From Catenisphaera adipataccumulans (lineage in GTDB: Bacteria; Bacillota_I; Bacilli_A; Erysipelotrichales; Erysipelotrichaceae): a stretch of 64,000 nt of DNA. The translations under genes were made by a program, and so were the position numbers. Location of the stretch: the NCBI RefSeq assembly GCF_014202755.1, contig NZ_JACHHK010000002.1, positions 1-64,000 of the forward strand. The letters are read 5' to 3'. This document shows positions 44,224 through 53,927 of this stretch, one piece after another. The first letter of the stretch is position 1, and each line of letters begins with the position of its first letter. The notes below the pieces were generated by a model. It was not told where the DNA came from. It was given only the letters and a program-made list of their open reading frames with translations, and made no database searches.

Positions 44224-45336
44224 CTAAGATTTTTCAACAATTCTGCAGAGGATAGTAGGCACTGTCAATGATTGACCGTCACCGCTTGTCGCGGTCTCAT
44301 TGCCATAGTATGTACCGTAAATCGTTATAATGTCGCCTTGCGCAAAGTGTGAATCGTCATCATCGTAAGCATAGTAGCAATAAATCAGATGCTGGTTCCA
44401 GTTGCCGGCAGAATCCTGCTGCGTCGCAATGATCATATTGATACCATCATCAGAATCTTCACACGTGACGATCTGTCCGCGGAATGTGATCTTATCGCTC
44501 ATATGACCGGATTCGTCGTTGATCAGATCATCGTAATTCACTGTTGCATATGCGTCTTTGGCCGCATCGTTGGATGAACTGGAAGTATTGGAATCGGAAC
44601 ACTTGATCGATAAGGTCGTTGTCTGATTGGCATATTCAATAATGACATAGCTGGTTTTGCCTTTTTCCAGTTTTTGTTTCTTGCGTACTTTCCAGCCTTT
44701 TACCGAAGCCACGGATCCATCGTTGTAATGGGCCGTGACAATGATGTCAGATTTATTATTGATGACCGTGCCAGCTTTCCTAGAACCATTGTAGACCGCC
44801 GAGATCGATGAAATATCATCGATATTCTCATCATCATAAGAGCTGTCTTCATCACTGTATTCATCATTATAATCTTCGGCTGCCGAATCACTTCCGGTAC
44901 CTGCCGCAAAACCAAAGACAACAATTAATATAATTGCTAGGACCTTGAACCAAGTCTTTTTATAATAGGCCTTCTTCTGCGGCTGGTTGTTCTGCGGCGG
45001 CTGCGGCTGTCCGGATGGCTGCGGCGGTACCGGGCCTGGCGGCACCGGGGTCCCAGAATTAAATTCTGTCTGCGGACCGGTGTGCTGTTCCGGCTGCGGT
45101 TCTGGTGCAGCCGGCTGAGATTCTTGCGGAGTTTCCGTATTGAATTCCAGCTGCGGACCATGATGTTCTTCTGTCTGCGGGGCGGATCCAGTTTCAGTTT
45201 CCGGTGCAGTTGTTGTTTCTTGTTCCGGCTGCGTGTTCACCGCTTCTGAAGCGGCATCCGCTGCCGTGTTTTCCGGTTGTGTATTTTCGGCGTTTGTTTC
45301 GTCGAAACCGGAATCGCTGAATTTGTCTTCACTCAT
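44224..45336 (-). CDS. single-pass membrane protein with Pro/Gln-rich N-terminus
   Basis: 370 residues. The N-terminal about 125 residues are low complexity (TQPE, PQTEE, QPQP repeats) and end in a Lys-rich YYKKTWFK. A transmembrane helix (VLAIILIVVFGFAAGTG, about 132-148) and an acidic Asp/Glu/Ser stretch follow. Two beta-rich parts come last: one about 185-245 (VINNKSDIIVTAHYNDGSVASV), one about 265-365 resembling an OB-like fold (SDKITFRGQIVTCEDSDDG, GDIITIYGTYYG). The tail is probably outside the cell. I start at the ATG 45336; a TTG six bases earlier is an alternative. The family is not recognised. Confidence 0.65.
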   Translation of the reverse strand: MSEDKFSDSGFDETNAENTQPENTAADAASEAVNTQPEQETTTAPETETGSAPQTEEHHGPQLEFNTETPQESQPAAPEPQPEQHTGPQTEFNSGTPVPPGPVPPQPSGQPQPPQNNQPQKKAYYKKTWFKVLAIILIVVFGFAAGTGSDSAAEDYNDEYSDEDSSYDDENIDDISSISAVYNGSRKAGTVINNKSDIIVTAHYNDGSVASVKGWKVRKKQKLEKGKTSYVIIEYANQTTTLSIKCSDSNTSSSSNDAAKDAYATVNYDDLINDESGHMSDKITFRGQIVTCEDSDDGINMIIATQQDSAGNWNQHLIYCYYAYDDDDSHFAQGDIITIYGTYYGNETATSGDGQSLTVPTILCRIVEKS

Positions 45337-45547
45337 ATTCAATACCTGCCTTTAAGTTAATAATAAAGGAAGGCTAAAATAAATTCAACAAAATGTAGCA
45401 CATCAACATTTAAAACCATTAAAATTATCGTATTTGTAAATTTTTTGTTAAAGAATTTGAAATAAAAAACAAGTGGATCAAAAAAATATGGATTTATTCA
45501 AAATTTCACATGTTTTTAGGCAATATATTTTCTATCTGCAGAAATCA

Positions 45548-45556
45548 TGATAAAAT
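45548..45556 (+). promoter_or_regulatory. extended -10 promoter upstream of uvrA
   Basis: TGATAAAAT is a TGn-extended -10 element about 65 bases before the uvrA start. The -35 region is poor. A weak terminator-like hairpin follows. Confidence 0.45.
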
Positions 45557-45575
45557 GTATTCGATACAAAGAAGT

Positions 45576-45597
45576 AAGGGACGCTCAGTCCCCTTTT
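45576..45597 (+). terminator. weak terminator-like hairpin in the uvrA leader
   Basis: A five-bp core, GGGAC / GTCCC, with two further A-T pairs across a bulge is followed by five T. It lies between the candidate promoter and uvrA, so it could act as an attenuator. The stem is short. Confidence 0.35.
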
Positions 45598-45622
45598 TGT
45601 CTATATATAGGAGAGGTCAGAA

Positions 45623-48448
45623 TTGAGTCAAAAATATATTGTCATCAAAGGTGCCCGCGAAAACAATCTGAAAAATGTCAACGTAAAGATCCCGAAGGAC
45701 AAGTTTGTCATTATGACCGGAGCCTCCGGTTCGGGAAAATCTTCACTGGCATTTGATACGATTTACGCCGAAGGACAGCGCCGCTACATGGAATCTTTAT
45801 CCGCTTACGCCCGTCAGTTTCTTGGCAACAGCGAAAAACCGGATGTCGACCAGATCGATGGTTTATCACCAGCCATTGCGATCGATCAGAAAACCACATC
45901 AAACAATCCCCGCAGTACGGTAGGGACCGCAACGGAGATCTACGATTATCTGCGGCTTTTGTATGCCCGCATCGGCGTGCCGTACTGCCCGCATCATCAT
46001 ATTCCGATCACCGGCAGCACCATTAAAGAAATGATCGATAAGATCATGGAACTGCCCGACGGGACCCGGTGCACGATCCTAAGCCCGATCGTCAGCGGCA
46101 AAAAAGGCATGCACAAAGACTTGATCGAAAAATTGATCAAAGAAGGGTATGTGCGTGCCCGCATTGACGGAGAGATCCAATATTTGGAAGAAGTCGGCCC
46201 TTTGGAAAAAAACAAAAAACACAACATCGATGTGGTCGTCGACCGCATCGTCAAGAAGGATAACCGCTCGCGTTTCCATGATTCTCTGGAAACGGCTTTA
46301 AATTTGAGCGACGGACTGGCCGTGCTGCTGACCAAAGAGCAGGAAACGCTGTTTTCCAGCAACTATGCCTGCAAGATCTGCGGCTTCTCGGTCCCGAAAC
46401 TGGAACCGAAACTATTTTCATTCAACGCGCCCTACGGCGCCTGCCCGACCTGCAAAGGCTTGGGCATCACCCAGAAAGTGGACTTGAATTTACTCATGCC
46501 GGACCGCAGTCTTTCTATCAACCAGGGCGGGATCCGTTATTATAAGAACATTGTCAATACGGAAAACCTCGAATGGCAGCGGATGAAAAATCTGATTGAT
46601 TTCTATCATATTGATATGGATACGCCGATCGAGGATCTGCCGGCCGATCAATTGGATAAAATATTATATGGCTCCGATGTACCGATCGCGTATACCTTGC
46701 ATTCACGTTCCGGCATCGTCCAGCAGAAAAACGAATACATCGAAGGGGTCTGCCCGATGATCGAACGCCGTTATCAGGAAACCGGCTCCGCCTTTTCCCG
46801 TGAATGGTACGGCTCGTTCATCTCGGATCAGGAATGTCCGACCTGCCATGGGGCCCGTCTGAACGAACAAGTTTTAAGCGTGCAGGTCGGCGGCAAGAAC
46901 ATCTATGAATGGACACAGATGAGCATCAAAGAAGCCCGCGCATTCATGAAAAACTTGGATCTTGATCCAACCGATGCGAAGATTGCCAACCTGATCGTCC
47001 GCGAAATCAGCAATCGCCTGGAATTTCTGGATCATGTCGGTCTGGGCTATTTATCGCTGGACCGTCTGGCCGGAACGCTGTCCGGCGGCGAAGCCCAGCG
47101 CATCCGTTTGGCGACACAGATCGGTTCCAAACTGACCGGCGTCATGTATGTCCTAGATGAACCGAGCATCGGTCTGCATCAGCGGGACAATGACCGCCTG
47201 ATCGATGCTTTAAAAGAAATGCGTGATCTGGGCAATACCTTGATCGTCGTGGAACACGATGAAGATACCATGCGCGCCAGCGATTATATCGTTGATGTCG
47301 GACCGGGTGCCGGTATTCACGGCGGCGAGATCGTTGCTGTTGGCACACCGGAAGAGATCATGGCCAATCCAAATTCGTTGACGGGTGCTTATTTAAGCGG
47401 CCGAAAACGCATCGAAGTACCGACAAAACGGCGCCGCGGCAACGGCAAGAAATTACGTGTTGTCCAGGCTACGCAGAATAACTTGAAAAAAGTCACGGTC
47501 GACTTCAAGCTCGGCACCTTTACCGTCGTCACCGGTGTATCCGGTTCCGGTAAATCCTCATTGGTCACGGAAGTTTTGACCCGCGGCATCCAGCACAAAC
47601 TGGGCCGGGCCCATGTAACACCAGGCCGATGCAAAGCCATCAAAGGCATGGAAAACATCGACAAGATCGTCGAGATCAGCCAGGATCCGATCGGCCGCAC
47701 CCCGCGCTCCAACCCGGCGACCTACACCGGCGTCTTCGATGACATCCGGGCGTTGTATGCCCAGACCAAAGAAGCGCGGATGTTAGGGTATGACAAAGGA
47801 CGGTTCTCGTTCAATGTCAAAGGCGGACGCTGCGAAGCCTGCCAGGGCGACGGCATCCTGCGTATATCCATGCAGTTCTTGCCGGATGTCTATGTGACCT
47901 GCGACCAATGCGGCGGTACGCGTTACAACGAAGAAACGCTGCAAGTCCGCTACAAAGGCAAAAACATTGCCGAAGTGCTGGATATGACCGTGGAAGAAGC
48001 ACTGGACTTCTTTTCGAACATCTCCAAGATCCGGCATAAGTTACAAACGCTGAATGATGTCGGACTGTCGTATATTAAATTGGGACAGCCGGCCACGACC
48101 TTGTCCGGCGGCGAAGCCCAGCGGATCAAGCTGGCCAGCCAGCTGCAGAAAAAGCCGACCGGCAAAACATTGTTCGTTTTGGATGAACCGACCACCGGTC
48201 TGCACAGCGATGATGTCAACAAGCTGATCAGCGTCCTGCAGCGTCTGGTGGACCACGGCGATACCGTGATCGTCATTGAACACAATCTGGACGTGATCAA
48301 ATGTGCCGACTGGCTGATCGATTTAGGACCGGAAGGCGGCGATGAAGGCGGAACGGTGGTCGTCACAGGAACGCCGGAGACCGTCAGTCAATGTGAAAAC
48401 AGTTATACAGGGCAGTATTTAAAGCCTTTATTGGAACGGGGTAAATAA
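45623..48448 (+). CDS. uvrA: excinuclease ABC subunit A
   Basis: The damage-recognition ATPase of nucleotide-excision repair, 941 residues. It has two ABC modules with Walker A motifs [12 protein letters not shown] near 32 and [11 protein letters not shown] near 638, and two [12 protein letters not shown]-type signatures. The zinc-binding Cys groups are CKIC...CPTC near 250 and CEACQGDG...CDQC near 735. The start is a TTG with AGGAGAGG seven bases before it. uvrB is not in the window. hprK follows one base after the stop. Confidence 0.97.
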   Translation: MSQKYIVIKGARENNLKNVNVKIPKDKFVIMTGASGSGKSSLAFDTIYAEGQRRYMESLSAYARQFLGNSEKPDVDQIDGLSPAIAIDQKTTSNNPRSTVGTATEIYDYLRLLYARIGVPYCPHHHIPITGSTIKEMIDKIMELPDGTRCTILSPIVSGKKGMHKDLIEKLIKEGYVRARIDGEIQYLEEVGPLEKNKKHNIDVVVDRIVKKDNRSRFHDSLETALNLSDGLAVLLTKEQETLFSSNYACKICGFSVPKLEPKLFSFNAPYGACPTCKGLGITQKVDLNLLMPDRSLSINQGGIRYYKNIVNTENLEWQRMKNLIDFYHIDMDTPIEDLPADQLDKILYGSDVPIAYTLHSRSGIVQQKNEYIEGVCPMIERRYQETGSAFSREWYGSFISDQECPTCHGARLNEQVLSVQVGGKNIYEWTQMSIKEARAFMKNLDLDPTDAKIANLIVREISNRLEFLDHVGLGYLSLDRLAGTLSGGEAQRIRLATQIGSKLTGVMYVLDEPSIGLHQRDNDRLIDALKEMRDLGNTLIVVEHDEDTMRASDYIVDVGPGAGIHGGEIVAVGTPEEIMANPNSLTGAYLSGRKRIEVPTKRRRGNGKKLRVVQATQNNLKKVTVDFKLGTFTVVTGVSGSGKSSLVTEVLTRGIQHKLGRAHVTPGRCKAIKGMENIDKIVEISQDPIGRTPRSNPATYTGVFDDIRALYAQTKEARMLGYDKGRFSFNVKGGRCEACQGDGILRISMQFLPDVYVTCDQCGGTRYNEETLQVRYKGKNIAEVLDMTVEEALDFFSNISKIRHKLQTLNDVGLSYIKLGQPATTLSGGEAQRIKLASQLQKKPTGKTLFVLDEPTTGLHSDDVNKLISVLQRLVDHGDTVIVIEHNLDVIKCADWLIDLGPEGGDEGGTVVVTGTPETVSQCENSYTGQYLKPLLERGK

Positions 48449-48449
48449 A

Positions 48450-49412
48450 ATGTCAAAAGTTTGCGTAAAAGATCTGGCAGAAAAATTTAAATGGGAACAA
48501 GTTGCGGGCGATGCATCTAGTCTGGAACGGCCGCTGGTCATGCCCGACACGAATCGTCCGGGCCTGGAATTGGCAGGGTATTTTCCGGATACTCAGACAG
48601 AACGTCTGGTGATCCTCGGTGAGAAAGAAATCGGCTATATTGAAAAAGAAATGGACGAAGTCAGTCAGCGGCGTTCATTTGAGTTTTTGACGGCCAAAGA
48701 AACCCCGGCCATCGTCATTTGTCATGGCTGCCAGTGCCCGTCCACTTTGATCGACATCGCCCAGCGGAAAAACTTCCCGGTATTCAAGTCGAATGTCAAC
48801 ACGGCGAGGGTCATCGTCAATGTCACGAACTTTCTTGATGAAGAGCTGGCAGAATCCATCATTATCCATGGCGAATTGATGCGTATTTTTGGCATCGGTG
48901 TGTTGATCACCGGCCGGTCCGGTATGGGAAAAAGCGAGATCGCTTTGGAACTGATCAAACGCGGCCACCAATTGGTTGCCGATGACCGGGTCGACTGCTA
49001 CCACATTCATAACTCGCTGGTCGGCCGTACGACCAAACTGCTTGAAGGTTTTATGGAACTGCGCGGTGTCGGTGTCATTAATATTAGTAAGATGTTCGGT
49101 GTCGGCGCCTACGCCAGCGAAGTAGAAATTCAGCTGCATATTGTGCTGGAGCCATTCAATGATTCGATGGAATATGACCGTGTGGGCATTGAAGAAAAAG
49201 AATATACAGAGATGTTCGGTGAACGGATCCTGAAAATGCGGATCCCGGTCAGTGCCGGCCGTCCGATGGGCGTGATCATCGAAAGCGCTGTTTCAAACTA
49301 TATGTTGATGTTGGCGGGAAGTGATTCAGCCAAGGAATTCGAAGACCGGGTCCTGAATCAGATCGCCAAAAACAAAGAAGCCGAAGAAGGAGATGAAAAC
49401 GATGAGTCCTGA
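48450..49412 (+). CDS. hprK: HPr kinase/phosphorylase
   Basis: 320 residues; phosphorylates and dephosphorylates Ser46 of HPr, the switch for CcpA-dependent catabolite control. The Walker A is ITGRSGMGKSEIALEL near 154, followed by HQLVADDRVD near 173 and the signature LMELRGVGVINI near 205. It lies one base after uvrA and overlaps the next gene, which fuses Lgt to a PpaX-like phosphatase. The order hprK-lgt-ppaX is that of Bacillus subtilis. Confidence 0.96.
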   Translation: MSKVCVKDLAEKFKWEQVAGDASSLERPLVMPDTNRPGLELAGYFPDTQTERLVILGEKEIGYIEKEMDEVSQRRSFEFLTAKETPAIVICHGCQCPSTLIDIAQRKNFPVFKSNVNTARVIVNVTNFLDEELAESIIIHGELMRIFGIGVLITGRSGMGKSEIALELIKRGHQLVADDRVDCYHIHNSLVGRTTKLLEGFMELRGVGVINISKMFGVGAYASEVEIQLHIVLEPFNDSMEYDRVGIEEKEYTEMFGERILKMRIPVSAGRPMGVIIESAVSNYMLMLAGSDSAKEFEDRVLNQIAKNKEAEEGDENDES

Positions 49413-50826
49413 CTCGAGATACATTCTCTCGCTCGGCTCTTTTCATATCGCATGGTATGCGGTGCTGATCCTGACCGGTGCCCTCTGTGCGTATGCGCTG
49501 GCCCAGCGAACGATGAAAAAATGGGGATATGAACATAGTATCCTGGAAGACTACCTGCTGCCGATGCTTTTGACAGGCATCATCGGCGCACGGATCTACT
49601 ATGTCATTTTTCAATGGCCGTATTATTCCCAGAATCCCAATGAAATTGTTGCGATCTGGCATGGCGGGCTGGCCATTCACGGCGGCCTGATCGCCGGCCT
49701 GCTCTTCAGCATCGTTTATTTTAAGAAACGCAAAATTTCCTGTCTGCGTATGTTCGATGCGATCATGCCCAATGTCCTTCTGGCCCAGGCCTTCGGACGC
49801 TGGGGAAACTTTATGAACCAGGAAGCCTACGGCGGGATCGTGCCGGAAAGTTATTATGCACATTTTCCGCAGTTCATCAAAGAGCGGATGTACATCGACG
49901 GTGCCTATCGGCAGCCGACGTTCTTATATGAAAGTGTATTGGATCTGTGCGGCTTTTTGTTTATTTATTTTATCTTCCGCAGACATCTGTACCGCCGGCG
50001 CGGCGATGCCGGCTGGATGTATCTGATCTGGTACGGCATCAGCCGGTTTATTGTCGAAGGCATGCGTACGGATTCATTGATGGCGGGCAGTCTGCGCATG
50101 GCGCAGGTCATCTCGGTCGTTTTTGTGATCGTGGGGATCTGCGGTTTGGCCGGCCTTTTCCATCGCCGCCAGAAACCGACCGTGATCTTTGATCTGGACG
50201 GGGTCCTGATCGATTCGAAACCGTTGATCTTTGATACCTTCACCAAAGTGATGCGTGATCACCAGCCGGACCGGCAGCTGACGGAAGCAGAACTGGAAAC
50301 AGTTTTAGGTCCGACGCTGGAAGAATCTTTCCGCCGGTTTCTGTCGGATGAAGATCCGGATCAATTGGTAGAAGAGTATGAATCGATCATGTTTGCGCAT
50401 TATGATCAAGTCAAACCAATGCCGCATGCTTCGGAAACGGTTAAGGCTTTGAAAGATATGCACATTCCGATGGCGGTGGTATCCAATAAGCGGCACGATG
50501 CTGTATGCCGCGGTCTGGAAGTGACCGGACTGAATGAGTATTTTGAGGTCGTTTTAGGCGTTCAGGATCTCCCGGCTCCCAAACCGAGTGCATCCGGCTT
50601 GATAAAAGCGTGCGATCTTCTGCATACTAATCATGACGATTGTGTTTATATCGGAGATACGGCAGGCGATATCGAAACCGCCAAAAACATGGCGGCTTTC
50701 TCTGTTGCCTACGGCCAGGATACACAGATGGCTGCTTTGCATCCGTGTGCGCAGATCTCTGATTTAAGCCAGTTGGTTGATTTGATAAAGGAGGACCGAA
50801 CATGGAGCGACAATACGATTTGGTAA
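49402..50826 (+). CDS. lgt: Lgt-PpaX fusion: prolipoprotein diacylglyceryl transferase plus HAD phosphatase
   Basis: 474 residues in one uninterrupted frame. Residues 1-258 are Lgt, the membrane enzyme that transfers diacylglycerol to the lipobox Cys. Its signatures are AIHGGLIAGL near 91, FGRWGNFMNQEAYGG near 131 and SRFIVEGMRTDS near 214, with about seven membrane segments. From 262 a HAD hydrolase follows, with FDLDGVLIDS near 263, VVSNKRHDAV near 360 and YIGDTAGD near 414, resembling the pyrophosphatase PpaX. In B. subtilis these are separate genes of the hprK operon; PpaX hydrolyses the pyrophosphate made by HprK. No internal start or ribosome-binding site was seen at the joint. I start at 49402, with GAAGGAG upstream. 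It overlaps trxB by 25 bases. Confidence 0.9.
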   Translation: MSPDSRYILSLGSFHIAWYAVLILTGALCAYALAQRTMKKWGYEHSILEDYLLPMLLTGIIGARIYYVIFQWPYYSQNPNEIVAIWHGGLAIHGGLIAGLLFSIVYFKKRKISCLRMFDAIMPNVLLAQAFGRWGNFMNQEAYGGIVPESYYAHFPQFIKERMYIDGAYRQPTFLYESVLDLCGFLFIYFIFRRHLYRRRGDAGWMYLIWYGISRFIVEGMRTDSLMAGSLRMAQVISVVFVIVGICGLAGLFHRRQKPTVIFDLDGVLIDSKPLIFDTFTKVMRDHQPDRQLTEAELETVLGPTLEESFRRFLSDEDPDQLVEEYESIMFAHYDQVKPMPHASETVKALKDMHIPMAVVSNKRHDAVCRGLEVTGLNEYFEVVLGVQDLPAPKPSASGLIKACDLLHTNHDDCVYIGDTAGDIETAKNMAAFSVAYGQDTQMAALHPCAQISDLSQLVDLIKEDRTWSDNTIW

Positions 50827-51719
50827 TTATCGGCGCCGGACCGGCAGGCATGAGTGCCGCCTTGTACGGTTCCAGAGCCGGCTTGAAAACCGTAATGATC
50901 GAAAGCGGCGCGCCCGGCGGCAAGCTGCTGAAGACACATAAAATTGCGAATTATCCGGGGACCGGCGAAGTCAACGGGGCAGATCTGGCGGCCAAGATGC
51001 TTGAACAGGCGACTGCTTTCGGCGCTGCCTATGAATACGGTGAAGTGACCGACATCTCCAAAGACCGGACCGTGACCTTGGCAGACGGCACGGTGATCCA
51101 GGCGAAAGCGATCATCGTAGCGACCGGAACACGGGAAAAAATGATGGGCATTCCAGGTGAGGCGCAGAATGTCGGCCATGGCGTCAGCTTCTGTGCTGTC
51201 TGCGATGGGGCTTTCTTCCGCGGCAAAGACGTAGCCGTGATCGGCAGCGGCAATACCGCGCTGGAGGAAACCGAGTTCCTGACACAGTTTGCCGATCATA
51301 TTTATATCGTGACGCAGGAGAAGGAAGTTACAGCGGATGAAGGTCTGCAGGGCGTCCTGCACGATGAGAAAGTCAAATTGATCCTGCACCATCGGCCGAA
51401 GGAAGTTCTGAGCGCGGATCATAAAGTGGCCGGTCTGGTGATCGAGGATACAGAAACCGGAGATCTGCATACGCTGGATGTCAAAGGCATTTTCCCATAC
51501 GAAGGCCAAAATCCGATGAGCAGCGCCTTGGTCAATTTAGGTATTCTGGATACGAATGGCTTTGTGCGTGTCAATGAGCAGCGGATGACCAGTGTGCCGG
51601 GCATTTACGCCGCCGGGGATATCGTAGCCAAGGATCTGCGGCAAATTGCGACAGCGGTCAGTGACGGCGCCGTTGCGGCACAGGATGCCAGTAAAAAAAT
51701 CCGTCAAAAAAGGTTGTAA
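50802..51719 (+). CDS. trxB: thioredoxin reductase
   Basis: 305-residue flavoenzyme that reduces thioredoxin with NADPH. It has an N-terminal FAD loop IIGAGPAGMSAALY, the redox pair CAVC near 132, the NADPH loop VIGSGNTALEE near 148 and the C-terminal FAD motif GIYAAGDIVAKDLRQIATAVSDG near 265. AAAGGAGG lies inside the end of the lgt fusion, giving translational coupling. Its partner trxA is at 62662. Confidence 0.96.
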   Translation: MERQYDLVIIGAGPAGMSAALYGSRAGLKTVMIESGAPGGKLLKTHKIANYPGTGEVNGADLAAKMLEQATAFGAAYEYGEVTDISKDRTVTLADGTVIQAKAIIVATGTREKMMGIPGEAQNVGHGVSFCAVCDGAFFRGKDVAVIGSGNTALEETEFLTQFADHIYIVTQEKEVTADEGLQGVLHDEKVKLILHHRPKEVLSADHKVAGLVIEDTETGDLHTLDVKGIFPYEGQNPMSSALVNLGILDTNGFVRVNEQRMTSVPGIYAAGDIVAKDLRQIATAVSDGAVAAQDASKKIRQKRL

Positions 51720-51774
51720 AGGCTTACATTTAGTGTTTCAATAATATCAGGAAGAATTTTTTGAGGTGATAACT

Positions 51775-52269
51775 ATGAAAGCGATGGAAGCCATCCAGAA
51801 AGCGATGAATGCTTATGAGCAGGTCAGCGGTCTGCGCAGCTACTTTGTGAATGCGGATAATGCGACTTATGACGGCGCGCAGGAACGAAACTATTTTTGT
51901 AAATGTTTTAAGACCAGCACCAAGGCGGTCGCACTATGCGATGAGGTTGAGGCAGAATATGTCAAGAGCGCCGTTGAATCCAATGAAGTGCAGACCTTTG
52001 CGTGCCATGCAGGTGTGGTAAAATGGACCGTACCGGTTCATATCGGCAATGTGAAAGGCGCGATCATCAGTGAAGGCGTCATTACCGGAACACAGATCGA
52101 AAACAGTGAAGAGTGGGTCGCAAAATTGTCAGAAGATTTTAATGTTTCGCGCTCCATCCTGCTGGAAAACTACGATAAGATCAAAGTCATGAACGAAGAT
52201 CAGGCACAGGCCAGCATCGAAGTTTTGCAGAAACTGTTGGATTTCTACGCAAAATATGTCGAAGAATAG
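51775..52269 (+). CDS. stand-alone PocR-domain sensory protein
   Basis: 164 residues made almost entirely of a PocR-type ligand domain (PF10114-like). It has the spaced Cys pattern YFCKCFKTS near 40 and CDEVEAEYV near 54, the FACHAGVVKWTVPVHIG motif near 77, and IISEGVITG. Such domains usually sit at the front of regulators or kinases, sensing small hydrocarbon compounds or redox/metal states. Here no output domain is attached. GAGGTG precedes the ATG at 51775; a GTG nine bases earlier is rejected. It lies just after trxB, and the Cys residues could make it redox-responsive, which is speculation. Confidence 0.65.
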   Translation: MKAMEAIQKAMNAYEQVSGLRSYFVNADNATYDGAQERNYFCKCFKTSTKAVALCDEVEAEYVKSAVESNEVQTFACHAGVVKWTVPVHIGNVKGAIISEGVITGTQIENSEEWVAKLSEDFNVSRSILLENYDKIKVMNEDQAQASIEVLQKLLDFYAKYVEE

Positions 52270-52277
52270 ATCATGAC

Positions 52278-52303
52278 GGCAGGTGGAAACATCTGCCTTT
52301 TTT
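52278..52303 (+). terminator. intrinsic terminator after the PocR-domain gene
   Basis: The stem GGCAGGTG / CATCTGCC (one G-T pair) with a GAAA loop is followed by six T. Confidence 0.9.
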
Positions 52304-52306
52304 CAT

Positions 52307-52334
52307 GCAAAAAAAACAGGAGCATGCTCCTGTT
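52307..52334 (-). terminator. intrinsic terminator of the deacetylase gene
   Basis: The perfect palindrome AACAGGAGCATGCTCCTGTT has a long T run on the minus strand and overlaps the stop codon at 52333. Confidence 0.85.
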
Positions 52335-53847
52335 ATTGTGCAGCCGCTGTCTCTTCATCAGTGCCTGTATCCGTACTTGTATCGGTGGTCCCGGTATCAT
52401 CGGATGCCTCATCGACGACGCCTTGATGATGGACCACATAACTGCCTTTAGTGATCGGTAAAAAAACATAACCTTTCTTTTTATAATATTTAATGATCTT
52501 CGGCAGGGCTTCTACCGTCGTGCTTTTCGACCCCGAATCATGCATCAGAATATTAACATAGCTTTCATCGCTGCTGGTCGCGTTGGAGACGATCACGCTG
52601 ACGGAGACATTGTTGCCGCTGGCATCCTGTGAATCGACGTTCCAGTCGTAGTATTCATAGCCCATATTTTCGACATCCTCGATCAATGTCGGCATGATAT
52701 TTTGGCCGTCGGACGTATAGTTTTCATTGATCGTATTGCTGGAGCCGCCCGGGAAACGCATGATGGTCGATTTTTCTCCTGTCTCTTCCTCCACCAGTTT
52801 AGAAATCTTTTTTAAATCGGCCAAATAGGTTTTCTCGGTGCTGTAGATGGAATAATCATGGCTGTACGTATGCAGGCCAATGCTGTTGCCCTGTTCATAT
52901 GCCTTGCGGATCTCATCGTTATATTCTTCACCGGTGCCGGTGACAAAGAACGTTGCTTTGGCATCGTATTTTTTCAGGATCTTCAAGATCTTGCTGGTAT
53001 TGGCAGACGGGCCGTCATCAAAGGTCAGATAGACGATCTTATCATATTTCTCTGTATCATCGGTGACGATCCGGACTTTCTGTTTCTTTTTGGATGTGTT
53101 TCCGGAACGGTCGGTCGCCGTATATACCGCGGTATATTTGCCGGCCTTTTTATAATTGACATCCGAATCATCGAGCTTGAGATCCGGATCATCGTCGTAG
53201 TTGTCTTTGACCTTTACATCTGAAGTATCCAGCTTTTCGCCGGATAACAGCGTCGTGGTCCGCACATTGCTGATGGTCGGTGCTTTCTTGTCTTTTTTCC
53301 GGATCAGTTTGCATGTTTTCGTGGTCTGATTGCCATAGGCATCCTTTGCTGTGACGGTCACTTTGTAAGTGCCGGTTTGATTCGCATCATTTTCGATATC
53401 GGCAGTCGTTGTCACTTTCGAATTGTCTTTTACCGACTGAACAAAACGTTTGGCTTTGACCTCTTCTACTGTATCGGTCGTATAGTTCTGAACGGTCAAT
53501 TTTGGCTTGACGTCATCATAAACATGAACTGTGGCCGTTTTTTCTTTATCATGATATTGATAGGTGATCGTATAATCACCGGCTTTTTTCGTGTTGACCT
53601 GACCGGCGACGGTCACCTGACTTTCATCGCCGAGAAAGACATATTTCAGATTGCTTTTGGGATCATAATTTTGATCGACCTCTACTTCAACGGTCGTATC
53701 GTTCAGCACGATCGGCTGTACGATCAAATAAATAAGCCGGACGATCCCGCATAAAAGGAGCAGCGCAATGGCTGCTGCAATCAAACGGTGGCGAAATCTC
53801 TTGCTGGCTAGTTTCCTCTTTCTTTTCGCTTTTCTTTTCATACGCAT
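52333..53847 (-). CDS. membrane-anchored polysaccharide deacetylase with Ig-like repeats
   Basis: 504 residues. A very basic N-terminus (MRMKRKAKRKRKLASKR) is followed by a membrane anchor (LIAAAIALLLLCGIVRLIYLIV) at 24-45. Three bacterial Ig-like/DUF5011-type beta domains (50-260, with KKAGDYTITYQY, TGTYKVTVTAKDAYGN and KKAGKYTAVYTATDRSGN) come next. The NodB deacetylase domain (270-470) has the catalytic Asp in LTFDDGPSA and metal His in LHTYSHDY, then RFPGGSS and ILMHDSG. A Thr/Asp-rich tail ends it. It probably removes N-acetyl groups from peptidoglycan, as PgdA does. The start region has TATAAT but only a weak ribosome-binding site; 53841 is an alternative ATG. Confidence 0.88.
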   Translation of the reverse strand: MRMKRKAKRKRKLASKRFRHRLIAAAIALLLLCGIVRLIYLIVQPIVLNDTTVEVEVDQNYDPKSNLKYVFLGDESQVTVAGQVNTKKAGDYTITYQYHDKEKTATVHVYDDVKPKLTVQNYTTDTVEEVKAKRFVQSVKDNSKVTTTADIENDANQTGTYKVTVTAKDAYGNQTTKTCKLIRKKDKKAPTISNVRTTTLLSGEKLDTSDVKVKDNYDDDPDLKLDDSDVNYKKAGKYTAVYTATDRSGNTSKKKQKVRIVTDDTEKYDKIVYLTFDDGPSANTSKILKILKKYDAKATFFVTGTGEEYNDEIRKAYEQGNSIGLHTYSHDYSIYSTEKTYLADLKKISKLVEEETGEKSTIMRFPGGSSNTINENYTSDGQNIMPTLIEDVENMGYEYYDWNVDSQDASGNNVSVSVIVSNATSSDESYVNILMHDSGSKSTTVEALPKIIKYYKKKGYVFLPITKGSYVVHHQGVVDEASDDTGTTDTSTDTGTDEETAAAQ

Positions 53848-53898
53848 AGTCTCTTAGGCAAATTATACAATATTTGCAGAAACTCAACCACTTTTTGT

Positions 53899-53904
53899 TA
53901 TAAT
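53899..53904 (+). promoter_or_regulatory. -10 element of the darA-purD-fhs unit
   Basis: TATAAT lies 24 bases before the darA ATG. The best -35 match, TTGCAG (53874-53879), is 19 bases away, so the promoter would be weak or activator-dependent. Confidence 0.45.
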
Positions 53905-53927
53905 ATTTACACAAGAGGTGAATGAAC

